A DNA stretch of 8,275 bases from Lentisphaeria bacterium UBA1829 (GTDB lineage: Bacteria > Verrucomicrobiota > Lentisphaeria > Victivallales > UBA1829), in the NCBI GenBank assembly GCA_002338895.1, contig DDJH01000247.1, positions 24,182 to 32,456 on the forward strand, given 5' to 3'. Shown in pieces: positions 1 through 5,292 of the stretch. Within the stretch, counting starts at the first letter, position 1, and each line of letters opens with the position of its first letter. The notes under the pieces are model-generated. The model was not told where the DNA came from and did not search any database. It saw nothing but the letters and a program-made list of their open reading frames with translations. Both the position numbers and the translations under genes were made by a program.

Positions 1-264
1 CAGGCGGGGGCGGACCGAGGAATCCGCGAGGTTCAGCAGTCTCCGTTCCGGTGTCAGAATGCGGAAAAGAATCTCCCCCTGCAGTTTCTGCGAATTCCCG
101 AACGCGATCGGATGGGAGGTATAGTTCCGCAGAAGAACCCGGATCGGGATCGCGTCGTACTGCATATACACCGGATAGGCCGGTTCGATCTTCACGGCAA
201 TCTGTGCAAACAGCGGAAACACTGCCGAAAGAAGCAGCAGCGGAAGAATCATTCGGATTCTCAT
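1..264 (-). CDS. Unrecognised exported protein, N-terminal 88 residues (cut by the window edge)
   Basis: I do not recognise this family. Reading leftwards from the ATG at 264, the frame stays open to the window edge, so only the N-terminus is visible. Residues 1-20 look like a signal peptide: two arginines (MRIRM), a run rich in Leu, Val and Phe (ILPLLLLSAVFPLF), and a plausible cleavage after Ala20 (LFA|QI). There is no lipobox cysteine, so a periplasmic, secreted or surface fate is inferred. The mature part begins IAVKIEPAYPVYMQYDAIPIRVLLRNY and alternates hydrophobic and polar residues, which suggests a beta-sandwich or Ig-like domain. An in-frame ATG at 273 would add MEL, but the purine-rich ribosome site abuts it directly. 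The ATG at 264 sits 9 bases from that site and is preferred. It lies downstream of the GT9 gene on the same strand but has its own candidate promoter, so it may be regulated separately. Confidence 0.75.
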   Translation of the reverse strand, partial: MRIRMILPLLLLSAVFPLFAQIAVKIEPAYPVYMQYDAIPIRVLLRNYTSHPIAFGNSQKLQGEILFRILTPERRLLNLADSSVRPRL

Positions 265-273
265 CAGTTCCAT

Positions 274-283
274 TCCTTCCCTT
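274..283 (-). promoter_or_regulatory. Ribosome binding site that decides the start of the exported protein
   Basis: On the minus strand this reads AAGGGAAGGA. Nine bases separate it from the ATG at 264 and none from the ATG at 273, so the shorter start is favoured. Confidence 0.6.
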
Positions 284-297
284 AAAGAGTTTTTGGT

Positions 298-327
298 ATC
301 ATACATCGGCTTTCCGCCGATTGCCAG
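298..327 (-). promoter_or_regulatory. Candidate sigma70-type promoter for the exported-protein gene
   Basis: On the minus strand, CTGGCA (322-327) matches TTGACA at 4 of 6 positions. It is followed after 18 bases by TATGAT (298-303), which matches TATAAT at 5 of 6. Transcription would begin near 291, leaving a short leader of about 27 bases before the ATG at 264. It lies in the 70-base gap after the GT9 stop codon, one of only two gaps in the window long enough for a promoter. It is inferred from consensus only. The gene could equally be read through from the GT9 gene. Confidence 0.45.
305..321. repeat. Perfect 6-bp inverted repeat inside the promoter spacer (possible operator)
   Basis: ATCGGC (305-310) and GCCGAT (316-321) are exact reverse complements separated by 5 bases. 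The repeat fills almost exactly the space between the candidate -35 and -10 boxes, a classic operator position. It could instead form an RNA hairpin at the 3' end of the GT9 transcript. No T-tract follows on the minus strand, so it is not a standard terminator in the direction of the genes. Confidence 0.4.
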
Positions 328-334
328 TCCTTTT

Positions 335-1360
335 TCAGAGCCCCAGCTGTTTTTCCATGGATTTTTTCACCATTTCCGGCGGGATCGACCGATGGCAGAG
401 CCCGTCCGCACACTCCCGCCTGAAACAGCGGAGACAGGGGAGTGCCGGAGTCAGCACCTCCGCTTTCCGGGTGAACGGTCCGGTCAGAACCGGGTCGGTC
501 GGTCCGAACAGGGAGACCACCGGAGTCCCGAGCGCCGCCGCAATGTGCATCGGTCCGCTGTCGTTGCAGAGCAGAAGACTGGAGCGCCGGATCGCCTCCA
601 CCAGCTCCGGCATTCCCGTCAGACCGATCAGATCCACGCAGGGCGCATGCAGCTCTTTCCGAACCGCCTCTCCGAGAAATTTCTCGTTCGGGGATCCCAG
701 AAGCAGAAACGAATATTCCGGATGGCTCTGATAAAAACCATTGAGCACCTTTGCAAAAAAGTTCGGCGGCCACTGTTTGGATTTCCACCGCGCACCCGGG
801 GCAAGGGCGATCAGTTTTTCTTTTCCGAAATTCCTCAGCAGAGTCGCCACCTTCTGTCCGGCGGCTGTGTTGACCGGCATTTCAAAAACGGTCTCTTCCG
901 GCTCCTCGATGCCGAGGAACTCCGCCATCATCGCCAGATTTTTCCGGACCGCGTGACGGGCCGATGCGCCCGCATCCAGCTTCTGACGGTAGAAAATCCG
1001 GGATCCCCACTCCCGGGAAATCGCCGGTCCCGCCACATTCAGACTCCTGGCCAGACGCGAAATCAGCGCACTGCGGAGCAGTCCCTGAAGATCAATCACC
1101 GCGTCATAACGGGTTCGGCGGATCGTGGAAAACAGTTCCGCAAACGCCTTCGGAAATTTTGAAATCTGCCCCATCTCCTTCCGCCGGAACGGCAGAATCT
1201 CCCGCACGGCGGGATGATAGCGCACAATCGGGGCAAATCCGGGTACGACGAGCCAGTCGATGGCCGCTCCCGGTTCCTGGCGGGAAAGAAGGGTGACCGC
1301 CGGAAATGCGTGGATCACATCTCCGAGGCTGCTGGGTTTGACAATGAGAAAGCGCTTCAT
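335..1360 (-). CDS. Glycosyltransferase family 9 protein (heptosyltransferase-like)
   Basis: A 341-residue protein of the GT9 / ADP-heptose:LPS heptosyltransferase family, about the usual length. Members transfer heptose from ADP-heptose to the lipid A-Kdo core on the cytoplasmic face of the inner membrane; the exact sugar and acceptor here are not determinable. The N-terminal Rossmann-like half has KPSSLGDVIHAFP at 8-20, with the Asp14 typical of an acceptor-side catalytic residue, and DLQG at 90-93. The C-terminal nucleotide-sugar half has PGARWKSKQWP at 188-198 and DSGPMHIAAALGTPVVSLFG at 267-286, the family's hallmark. Near the C-terminus a CxxC-x4-C-x4-C pattern (309-322) matches the cysteine cluster seen in many GT9 proteins. 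No signal peptide or membrane segment is seen, as expected for a peripheral enzyme. It starts 21 bases after the phosphoesterase stop, with GGGGAG upstream, and is the last gene of the apt group. Confidence 0.92.
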   Translation of the reverse strand: MKRFLIVKPSSLGDVIHAFPAVTLLSRQEPGAAIDWLVVPGFAPIVRYHPAVREILPFRRKEMGQISKFPKAFAELFSTIRRTRYDAVIDLQGLLRSALISRLARSLNVAGPAISREWGSRIFYRQKLDAGASARHAVRKNLAMMAEFLGIEEPEETVFEMPVNTAAGQKVATLLRNFGKEKLIALAPGARWKSKQWPPNFFAKVLNGFYQSHPEYSFLLLGSPNEKFLGEAVRKELHAPCVDLIGLTGMPELVEAIRRSSLLLCNDSGPMHIAAALGTPVVSLFGPTDPVLTGPFTRKAEVLTPALPCLRCFRRECADGLCHRSIPPEMVKKSMEKQLGL

Positions 1361-1381
1361 GCCGCCCGCTCTCCCCGCAGA

Positions 1382-2179
1382 TCAGATTCCGCGCTCAAGA
1401 CGCGCCGCAAGACGCTCCGGAAGATGTGCTTCCCGAATTTTCTGCTGAGTGAGGGCAACATCGTACGGAAGACGATAGCGCGTCAGCAGTTTCTGTTCCG
1501 TGTCGTAAATACAGAAGGAGGCTCTGGGATCGCGGTTCCGCGGCTGCCCCACGCTTCCGACATTGATCAGATATTTGACGCTCTGCTCCACAGGCAGCTG
1601 AATCATATCGGCGGTCTTGAAATCCGATCCGTCGTTTTCCGACGCCCAGAGCGGGATCTCTTCGATCGGACGCGCCCCCATCGCGATCGGACGTTTGCTG
1701 AACGCCAGCGGAACGTGCGAGTGACCGCAGAAACAGAGCTGTGTGAACTGATAGGAGAAATTATCCGCCGCATTGTGCACGTCGAAAATATATCCCCATG
1801 CGTCCGGCCCGTCGAGCGTAGCATGGACGATGGTCATATTGGCTCCCTTGATCGTCAGGCGCATCGGCAGTTCCGAGAGGTAGCGCAGATCGTCATCCGT
1901 CAGCTGGGCGCGGGTCCAGAGAACCGCCGCCTTCGCATGCGGGTTGAAGCCTTCCATTTCATTGTCGCCATTGGATGCGTATTCATCGTGGTTGCCTTTG
2001 ACGATGGTCAGGTTCGGAAGACCGCGGACGATGTCCAGGCACTCTTTGGGATTGGCATTGTATCCGACCACGTCGCCCAGGCAGACATAGTGGTCCACAT
2101 TCTCTTCCCGGCAGAGCGCAAGCATCACATCCAACGCTTCGAGGTTCCCGTGAATGTCGCTGAAAATTGCATATTTCAT
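1382..2179 (-). CDS. Calcineurin-like metallophosphoesterase (YfcE/MJ0936-type)
   Basis: A 265-residue protein of the calcineurin-like metallophosphoesterase superfamily (Metallophos_2 type), predicted cytosolic. All metal-binding motifs are visible: SDIHGN at 7-12 (Asp8, His10), GDVVGY at 35-40 (Asp36), GNHDE at 62-66 (Asn63, His64), His119 in IVHATLDGP, and GHSH at 152-155. The NVGSVGQPR signature at 206-214 is typical of the branch with a single compact domain of 240-270 residues. Such proteins are dinuclear-metal phosphodiesterases or phosphatases, and the physiological substrate is usually unknown; it cannot be named here. GGAG lies 8-9 bases before the ATG. The gene sits between apt and the GT9 gene with 21-base gaps on both sides, so cotranscription is likely. 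A role linked to nucleotide recycling beside apt is possible but unproven. Confidence 0.93.
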   Translation of the reverse strand: MKYAIFSDIHGNLEALDVMLALCREENVDHYVCLGDVVGYNANPKECLDIVRGLPNLTIVKGNHDEYASNGDNEMEGFNPHAKAAVLWTRAQLTDDDLRYLSELPMRLTIKGANMTIVHATLDGPDAWGYIFDVHNAADNFSYQFTQLCFCGHSHVPLAFSKRPIAMGARPIEEIPLWASENDGSDFKTADMIQLPVEQSVKYLINVGSVGQPRNRDPRASFCIYDTEQKLLTRYRLPYDVALTQQKIREAHLPERLAARLERGI

Positions 2180-2200
2180 GAATCGGTCTCCAACGGTTCT

Positions 2201-2737
2201 TTATTGATAGGTGAGCAGACTGCGGACAACTCCGCAGGATTGAAGACTCCTGCGCGGATGCAGAAACGCTAGCTCGATAATGAAGTCCGATCCGAGAACC
2301 GTCGCACCCAGCCGGTGTGCCAGACGCGCCGCCGCGTTCACTGTTCCTCCCGTTGCCAGCAGATCATCCATCAGAATGATCCGGCTTCCCGGCCGCAGCG
2401 CATCCTTCTGCATCTCGATACTTGCCTCGCCGTATTCCAGCTGGTAGTTTTCGCAGATGGTCTCTCTTGGCAGTTTTCCGGCTTTCCGGACCGGAACAAA
2501 TCCGCAGCCGAGTGCGCGGGCAAGAGCTCCGCCGAAAATGAAGCCGCGGGATTCGATCCCGACAACCGCATCCACGGCATCGTTTTCATGAAAGCGGGCG
2601 AGGGCGGCGATGATCTCTCCGAAAAGCTCTCCATCCGCGGAAACCGGCATGATGTCCCGGAAGATGATCCCCTTTTCCGGATAATCCGGAATACTGACCA
2701 CCCGTTCCGCGATGCGTTCACTCAGCTGTTTTGTCAT
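2201..2737 (-). CDS. apt: Adenine phosphoribosyltransferase
   Basis: A 178-residue enzyme (family usual 170-180) that salvages adenine: adenine plus PRPP gives AMP plus pyrophosphate, in the cytosol. Recognisable motifs are PDYPEKGIIFRDI at 17-29, VGIESRGFIFG at 59-69, VPVRKAGKLP at 81-90, LEYG at 100-103, and the PRPP-binding loop IILMDDLLATGGT at 120-132. The protein ends with the usual SLLTY. The frame stays open upstream to 2875, but that part would translate the RNase P RNA. The ATG at 2737 has AGAGG seven bases before it and gives the normal N-terminus, so it is chosen. It begins about 34 bases after the rnpB T-tract with no room for a separate full promoter in that gap, so expression by read-through from rnpB, or from a promoter inside it, is inferred. 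The phosphoesterase gene follows after 21 bases. Confidence 0.97.
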   Translation of the reverse strand: MTKQLSERIAERVVSIPDYPEKGIIFRDIMPVSADGELFGEIIAALARFHENDAVDAVVGIESRGFIFGGALARALGCGFVPVRKAGKLPRETICENYQLEYGEASIEMQKDALRPGSRIILMDDLLATGGTVNAAARLAHRLGATVLGSDFIIELAFLHPRRSLQSCGVVRSLLTYQ

Positions 2738-2770
2738 TCCTCTTCCTCTTTTCCGCTCTAAAGTGTCTGT

Positions 2771-2809
2771 AAAAAAGGGATGGCGGCATAAGCCGGATTC
2801 TGTTCCCTT
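2771..2809 (-). terminator. Possible terminator at the rnpB 3' end, alternative to the catalytic fold
   Basis: On the minus strand AAGGGA (2804-2809) can pair with TCCCTT (2775-2780), enclosing a CGGC-TTAT-GCCG hairpin (2784-2795). The remaining T residues follow down to 2771. The structure would use bases that otherwise belong to P18, P4 and P1 of RNase P RNA, so it can only form as an alternative. The internal loop is large and the closing stem short, so termination efficiency is uncertain. Partial read-through into apt would fit the gene order. Confidence 0.4.
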
Positions 2810-3118
2810 GCGGGTGGCGATCATCTGTCTATGCGGCCAGAACCCGGAATTCAAACGCCGCGGGCCGCGGCTCATTCCCTATTTGGCCTTGCTCCGGGAG
2901 GGGCTTGCACTGCCGGCTCAATTACTTGATGCCGCGGCGGGCTCTTACCCCGCCTTTTCACCCTTGCCGGATTGCTCCGGCGGTTTATTTTCTGCTGCGC
3001 TTTCCTTCCCATGGAATCTGGTCCATGGTATCCTTATTTTATAAAGGACTCCTTGCCCTGTGGGGTCCGGACTTTCCTCTCCGTTCGCACGGAGCGACCG
3101 CCGCCGACATCCCTCAAA
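2773..3118 (-). ncRNA. rnpB: RNase P RNA (catalytic RNA of ribonuclease P), class A-like
   Basis: This is the ribozyme that removes the 5' leader from pre-tRNAs, working with the small protein RnpA (not in this window). P1 pairs GGGATG.CGGC at the 5' end (from 3113) with GCCGCCATCCC (2777-2787), with one mismatch in 11. P3 is CTCCGT-GCGA-ACGGAG (3079-3094). P4 pairs AAGTCCGG (3067-3074) with CCGGCTT (2790-2796), leaving the conserved bulged U, and the universal ACAGAA precedes the 3' strand. P9 is CCATGG/CCATGG (3009-3028). P12 is a very short GCCGGA-GCAA-TCCGGC (2966-2981). P13 is TCAA-GTAA-TTGA. The P15 loop carries GGTAAGAG (around 2942-2949), which reads the tRNA CCA end. GAGCAAGGCCAAATAGGG and the P18 loop CCC-GCAA-GGG are also present. 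The total of about 345 nt is normal. The 5' end is set from the promoter and the 3' end from the T-tract; both are good to a few bases. Confidence 0.97.
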
Positions 3119-3124
3119 CTCCGA

Positions 3125-3153
3125 AATATACACCCTGGATTCCGCAATGTCCA
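3125..3153 (-). promoter_or_regulatory. rnpB promoter (sigma70-type, with possible UP element)
   Basis: On the minus strand TGGACA (3148-3153) and TATATT (3125-3130) each match the sigma70 consensus at 5 of 6 positions, with an ideal 17-base spacer. The predicted start is near 3118, just before the P1 helix of RNase P RNA. A T7 tract (3164-3170) lies at about -46 to -52, where an AT-rich UP element would contact the alpha C-terminal domain. This is the strongest promoter visible in the window and suits a stable RNA. It may also supply apt and the genes after it. Confidence 0.8.
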
Positions 3154-3201
3154 GTTCCCGAAGAAAAAAATGATGATCTTCCTTCTTCTCTCCGGATCTT
3201 T

Positions 3202-3230
3202 GCGGGGATTCCGTCGGTCCCGCGGTTTTT
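3202..3230. terminator. Weak hairpin just after the FAD dehydrogenase stop; T-tract only on the plus strand
   Basis: GCGGGGA (3202-3208) pairs with TCCCGC (3218-3223) with one bulged G and a 9-base loop. On the plus strand it is followed by GG and T5 (3226-3230), which is terminator-like, yet no plus-strand gene is seen. On the minus strand, where the dehydrogenase gene ends, the hairpin forms about 7 bases after the stop codon but is followed by AAAG instead of a T-run. It may stabilise the mRNA 3' end or stop antisense transcription. No convincing intrinsic terminator for the der operon is seen between 3154 and 3229. Confidence 0.3.
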
Positions 3231-4795
3231 CAGTTCCGGTTTTCCAGCATCTTTTCCGCAAGACGCAGACCGTCGACCACCGCCGAGACGATTCCTCCCG
3301 CGCACCCTCCGCCTTCTCCTCCGACATAGAGATTGCGCATCGAGCTTTCCAGGGTCTCCGCGTTCCGCTGAAATCGGACCGGACTGGAGACGCGCGTCTC
3401 CATCCCGATCAGAACTCCCTCCCGGACAAAGCCCGGCGCCTGACGGTCAAATTTCCGCAGCGCATTCATCAGCGCCGAACGAACCGGTTCCGGAACCAGA
3501 CGGTCCAGCCGAGACGGCGTCACCCCGAAGGCGTAACTGCTCTCCCGGCTGATTTTCCCTCCTCTCCGGGCCAGAAAATCCTCCGCCTTCTGTCCCGGTG
3601 CCGCATATCCTCCTCCGCCCTGTTCATACACGTCCGTCTCCAGTTTCCGCAGAAATGCGAACGCCTCTTCCGGCGTGGAAAAGGTCTCCGGTGCAAGAGT
3701 CGATACGATGGCGGAATTCGCAAAACGGCCGTCCCGGGCGGATTCGCTCATCCCGTTTGTCGCGAGTCTCCCCTCTTCGCTGGTCGCCGGAAGAATTTCT
3801 CCGCCGGGGCACATGCAGAACGTGGTCGCTCCCTGTCCCCGTTCGCTTCCGCTGACGGAAAACAGATATTCCGCCGCTCCGAGCGGCGGCGCGGGGATTT
3901 CCGAGCCGAACCGGTCGCGGTTGATGAATCTCTGCGGATGTTCGATCCGGCAGCCGATCTGGAATCCCTTCATCGAAAATTCCAGTTTCCGGCAGAGGGT
4001 CTCAATCAGCGGCCGGGCGCTGTGTCCGCACGCAATCAGCGCGGCGGGTGCTTCGATCCGTTCTCCGTTCGAAAGTCGTACGGCGCAGAATTTCTCCTCT
4101 CCCTCGATTCCGGTCACCTGCGTATCCCACAGGAATTTCCCTCCCAGAGCGATAATCTGCCGGCGGATTGCGGCGATCACTCCCGGCAGCCGGTCGGAGC
4201 CGATGTGCGGATGCGCATAGTAGAGAATTTCCGGCTGAGCTCCCGCCTGCACGAACTCCTGAAGAACATAACCTCCGCGAGGGTCCCGGATCCGTGTATA
4301 GAGTTTTCCGTCGGACCAGGTCCCCGCTCCGCCTTCGCCGAACAGCAGATTGCTTTCCCCGTTCAGTTTTCGTGTGGCGAAGAAGGAGTCGATATCCTGT
4401 TTGCGGCGCTCCACGTCGCGTCCGCGTTCGATGACGACGGGCTGCGCGCCGGCTTTCGCGAGGAGAAGCGCGGCAAAGAGTCCGGCGGGACCGGAGCCGA
4501 TCACGAGCGGATGATGCACATTCGCCCGGTTCTCCGGAATGCGGAGCGGAACGGGCTCTTCGGCGGGCTCCTCCATCCGTGCCGGAACGACTCCTTCCCG
4601 GATGTCCGCGACAATCTGGTAGAGCAGTTTGACATGCGGCTTCTTCCGTGCGTCGAGACTGCGCCGGACGATCCGGTAGGAGAGAAGATCCCGTTCGGAA
4701 ATTCCCAGTCCGGCAGCAATCTGCGCAGTCAGCACCTCGTCTGCATTTTTCGGCAGCTTGCGTGCGTCAAGTTCCAGATGGAGTCCCGCTTTCAT
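3230..4795 (-). CDS. FAD-dependent dehydrogenase, COG2509 type
   Basis: A 521-residue cytosolic flavoprotein of the uncharacterised FAD-dependent dehydrogenase family (COG2509 type), full length. Residues 1-66 form a separate N-terminal domain rich in Arg and Lys, seen in this family and of unknown role. The Rossmann dinucleotide motif GSGPAG is at 100-105, with Glu123 closing the second strand (VIERG) to hold the ribose. The family signature KLNGESNLLFGEGGAGT at 143-159 leads into WSDGKLYTRI. The C-terminal FAD motif GGEGGGCAGG is at 492-501. CMCPGGEI at 327-334 is also typical. The natural substrate is not known, so no reaction can be assigned. The ATG follows the release-factor-like stop after 3 bases, with GAAAGG nine bases upstream, so the two genes look translationally coupled. 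It is the last gene of the pheT-der run. It contains no frameshift. Confidence 0.9.
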   Translation of the reverse strand: MKAGLHLELDARKLPKNADEVLTAQIAAGLGISERDLLSYRIVRRSLDARKKPHVKLLYQIVADIREGVVPARMEEPAEEPVPLRIPENRANVHHPLVIGSGPAGLFAALLLAKAGAQPVVIERGRDVERRKQDIDSFFATRKLNGESNLLFGEGGAGTWSDGKLYTRIRDPRGGYVLQEFVQAGAQPEILYYAHPHIGSDRLPGVIAAIRRQIIALGGKFLWDTQVTGIEGEEKFCAVRLSNGERIEAPAALIACGHSARPLIETLCRKLEFSMKGFQIGCRIEHPQRFINRDRFGSEIPAPPLGAAEYLFSVSGSERGQGATTFCMCPGGEILPATSEEGRLATNGMSESARDGRFANSAIVSTLAPETFSTPEEAFAFLRKLETDVYEQGGGGYAAPGQKAEDFLARRGGKISRESSYAFGVTPSRLDRLVPEPVRSALMNALRKFDRQAPGFVREGVLIGMETRVSSPVRFQRNAETLESSMRNLYVGGEGGGCAGGIVSAVVDGLRLAEKMLENRN

Positions 4796-4798
4796 GAA

Positions 4799-5290
4799 TT
4801 ATGACCTTTCCGGTGCGCGGAGCGGGGGGAGTTCCCGCTGTGTCCGCAGAGTTTGCGCTTCTGTCCAGACCGTCGGATCGCGATACAGCAGCTTGATCAG
4901 TTTTGTCGTGCTCACTCCGAGCTCTTCCGCGCTTGATTTCGGATCGCATCCCCGGCACACAAACACGTCGAGAAGGCGGGCAATGAACAGCGGATACGCA
5001 TCGTTGCGCATGGAGACGGGCGGATTCCCGATCCGGAAACTTTCGTCCGGTTCCTCCCGGAGCGTGAGAGCCATTTTCATCCGGAGAAGGGCGAGCGCAT
5101 GACGACGGTTTTCGTGCTGGCTCCGGCTCTCCGCCGAACGGACCGTGATCCCGCTTGGAAGATGGGTCAGCCGGACGGCGGAAGAGGTCTTGTTGACCTT
5201 CTGTCCTCCGTTTCCGGAGGCTTTATGAAAGTCCATCCGGCAGTCCCGGAGCAGGAGATCGTCCGGAGCGGCGAGCCAGGAGTCGCGCAT
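4799..5290 (-). CDS. Release-factor-like protein with GGQ domain and no stop-codon-reading domain
   Basis: A 163-residue protein whose residues 15-78 form a class I release factor catalytic domain (RF-1 domain). [16 protein letters not shown] at 26-41 holds the GGQ motif (28-30) that places the glutamine in the peptidyl transferase centre to hydrolyse peptidyl-tRNA. The following PSGI and ESRSQHENR (54-62) match the family. The domains that read stop codons in RF1 and RF2 are absent, so, like ArfB (YaeJ) or mitochondrial ICT1, it may release peptides from stalled ribosomes; this is inferred. Unlike ArfB, the C-terminus is not a simple Lys/Arg-rich tail: residues 96-142 look helical, with a helix-turn-helix-like segment (about 117-137). 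It starts 2 bases after the der stop and ends 3 bases before the FAD gene, so it is surely in the same operon. It is too short to be a complete RF2, and no neighbouring frame continues it. Confidence 0.88.
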   Translation of the reverse strand: MRDSWLAAPDDLLLRDCRMDFHKASGNGGQKVNKTSSAVRLTHLPSGITVRSAESRSQHENRRHALALLRMKMALTLREEPDESFRIGNPPVSMRNDAYPLFIARLLDVFVCRGCDPKSSAEELGVSTTKLIKLLYRDPTVWTEAQTLRTQRELPPLRAPERS

Positions 5291-5292
5291 GG

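Noticed and set aside
282..788. A 168-codon minus-strand frame overlapping the end of the GT9 gene
   Set aside because: It is a Gly/Ser/Ala/Arg-rich shadow in another frame of the GT9 gene, whose C-terminal motifs are intact in the proper frame.
293..2272. Plus-strand open frames of 289 and 352 codons opposite the GT9 and phosphoesterase genes
   Set aside because: They are antisense to genes with complete family motifs and have low-complexity Arg-rich compositions.
2738..2875. A 46-codon upstream extension of apt
   Set aside because: It would translate most of the 3' part of RNase P RNA. The ATG at 2737 has a good ribosome site and gives the usual N-terminus of the enzyme.
3154..3200. T7 tract after the FAD dehydrogenase as an intrinsic terminator
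   Set aside because: The purine-rich sequence before it forms no GC-rich hairpin. The tract sits at about -46 to -52 of the rnpB promoter and is better read as an UP element.
2972..4804. A 610-codon open frame on the plus strand
   Set aside because: It lies antisense to the FAD dehydrogenase and the rnpB 5' half, is rich in Arg, Ser, Pro and Phe with no recognisable motif, and is explained by the codon bias of the true gene on the other strand.
4799..5290. A programmed-frameshift prfB (RF2) fragment
   Set aside because: There is no upstream part with a codon-reading domain: der ends two bases before the start, and the protein has its own full start and C-terminus.
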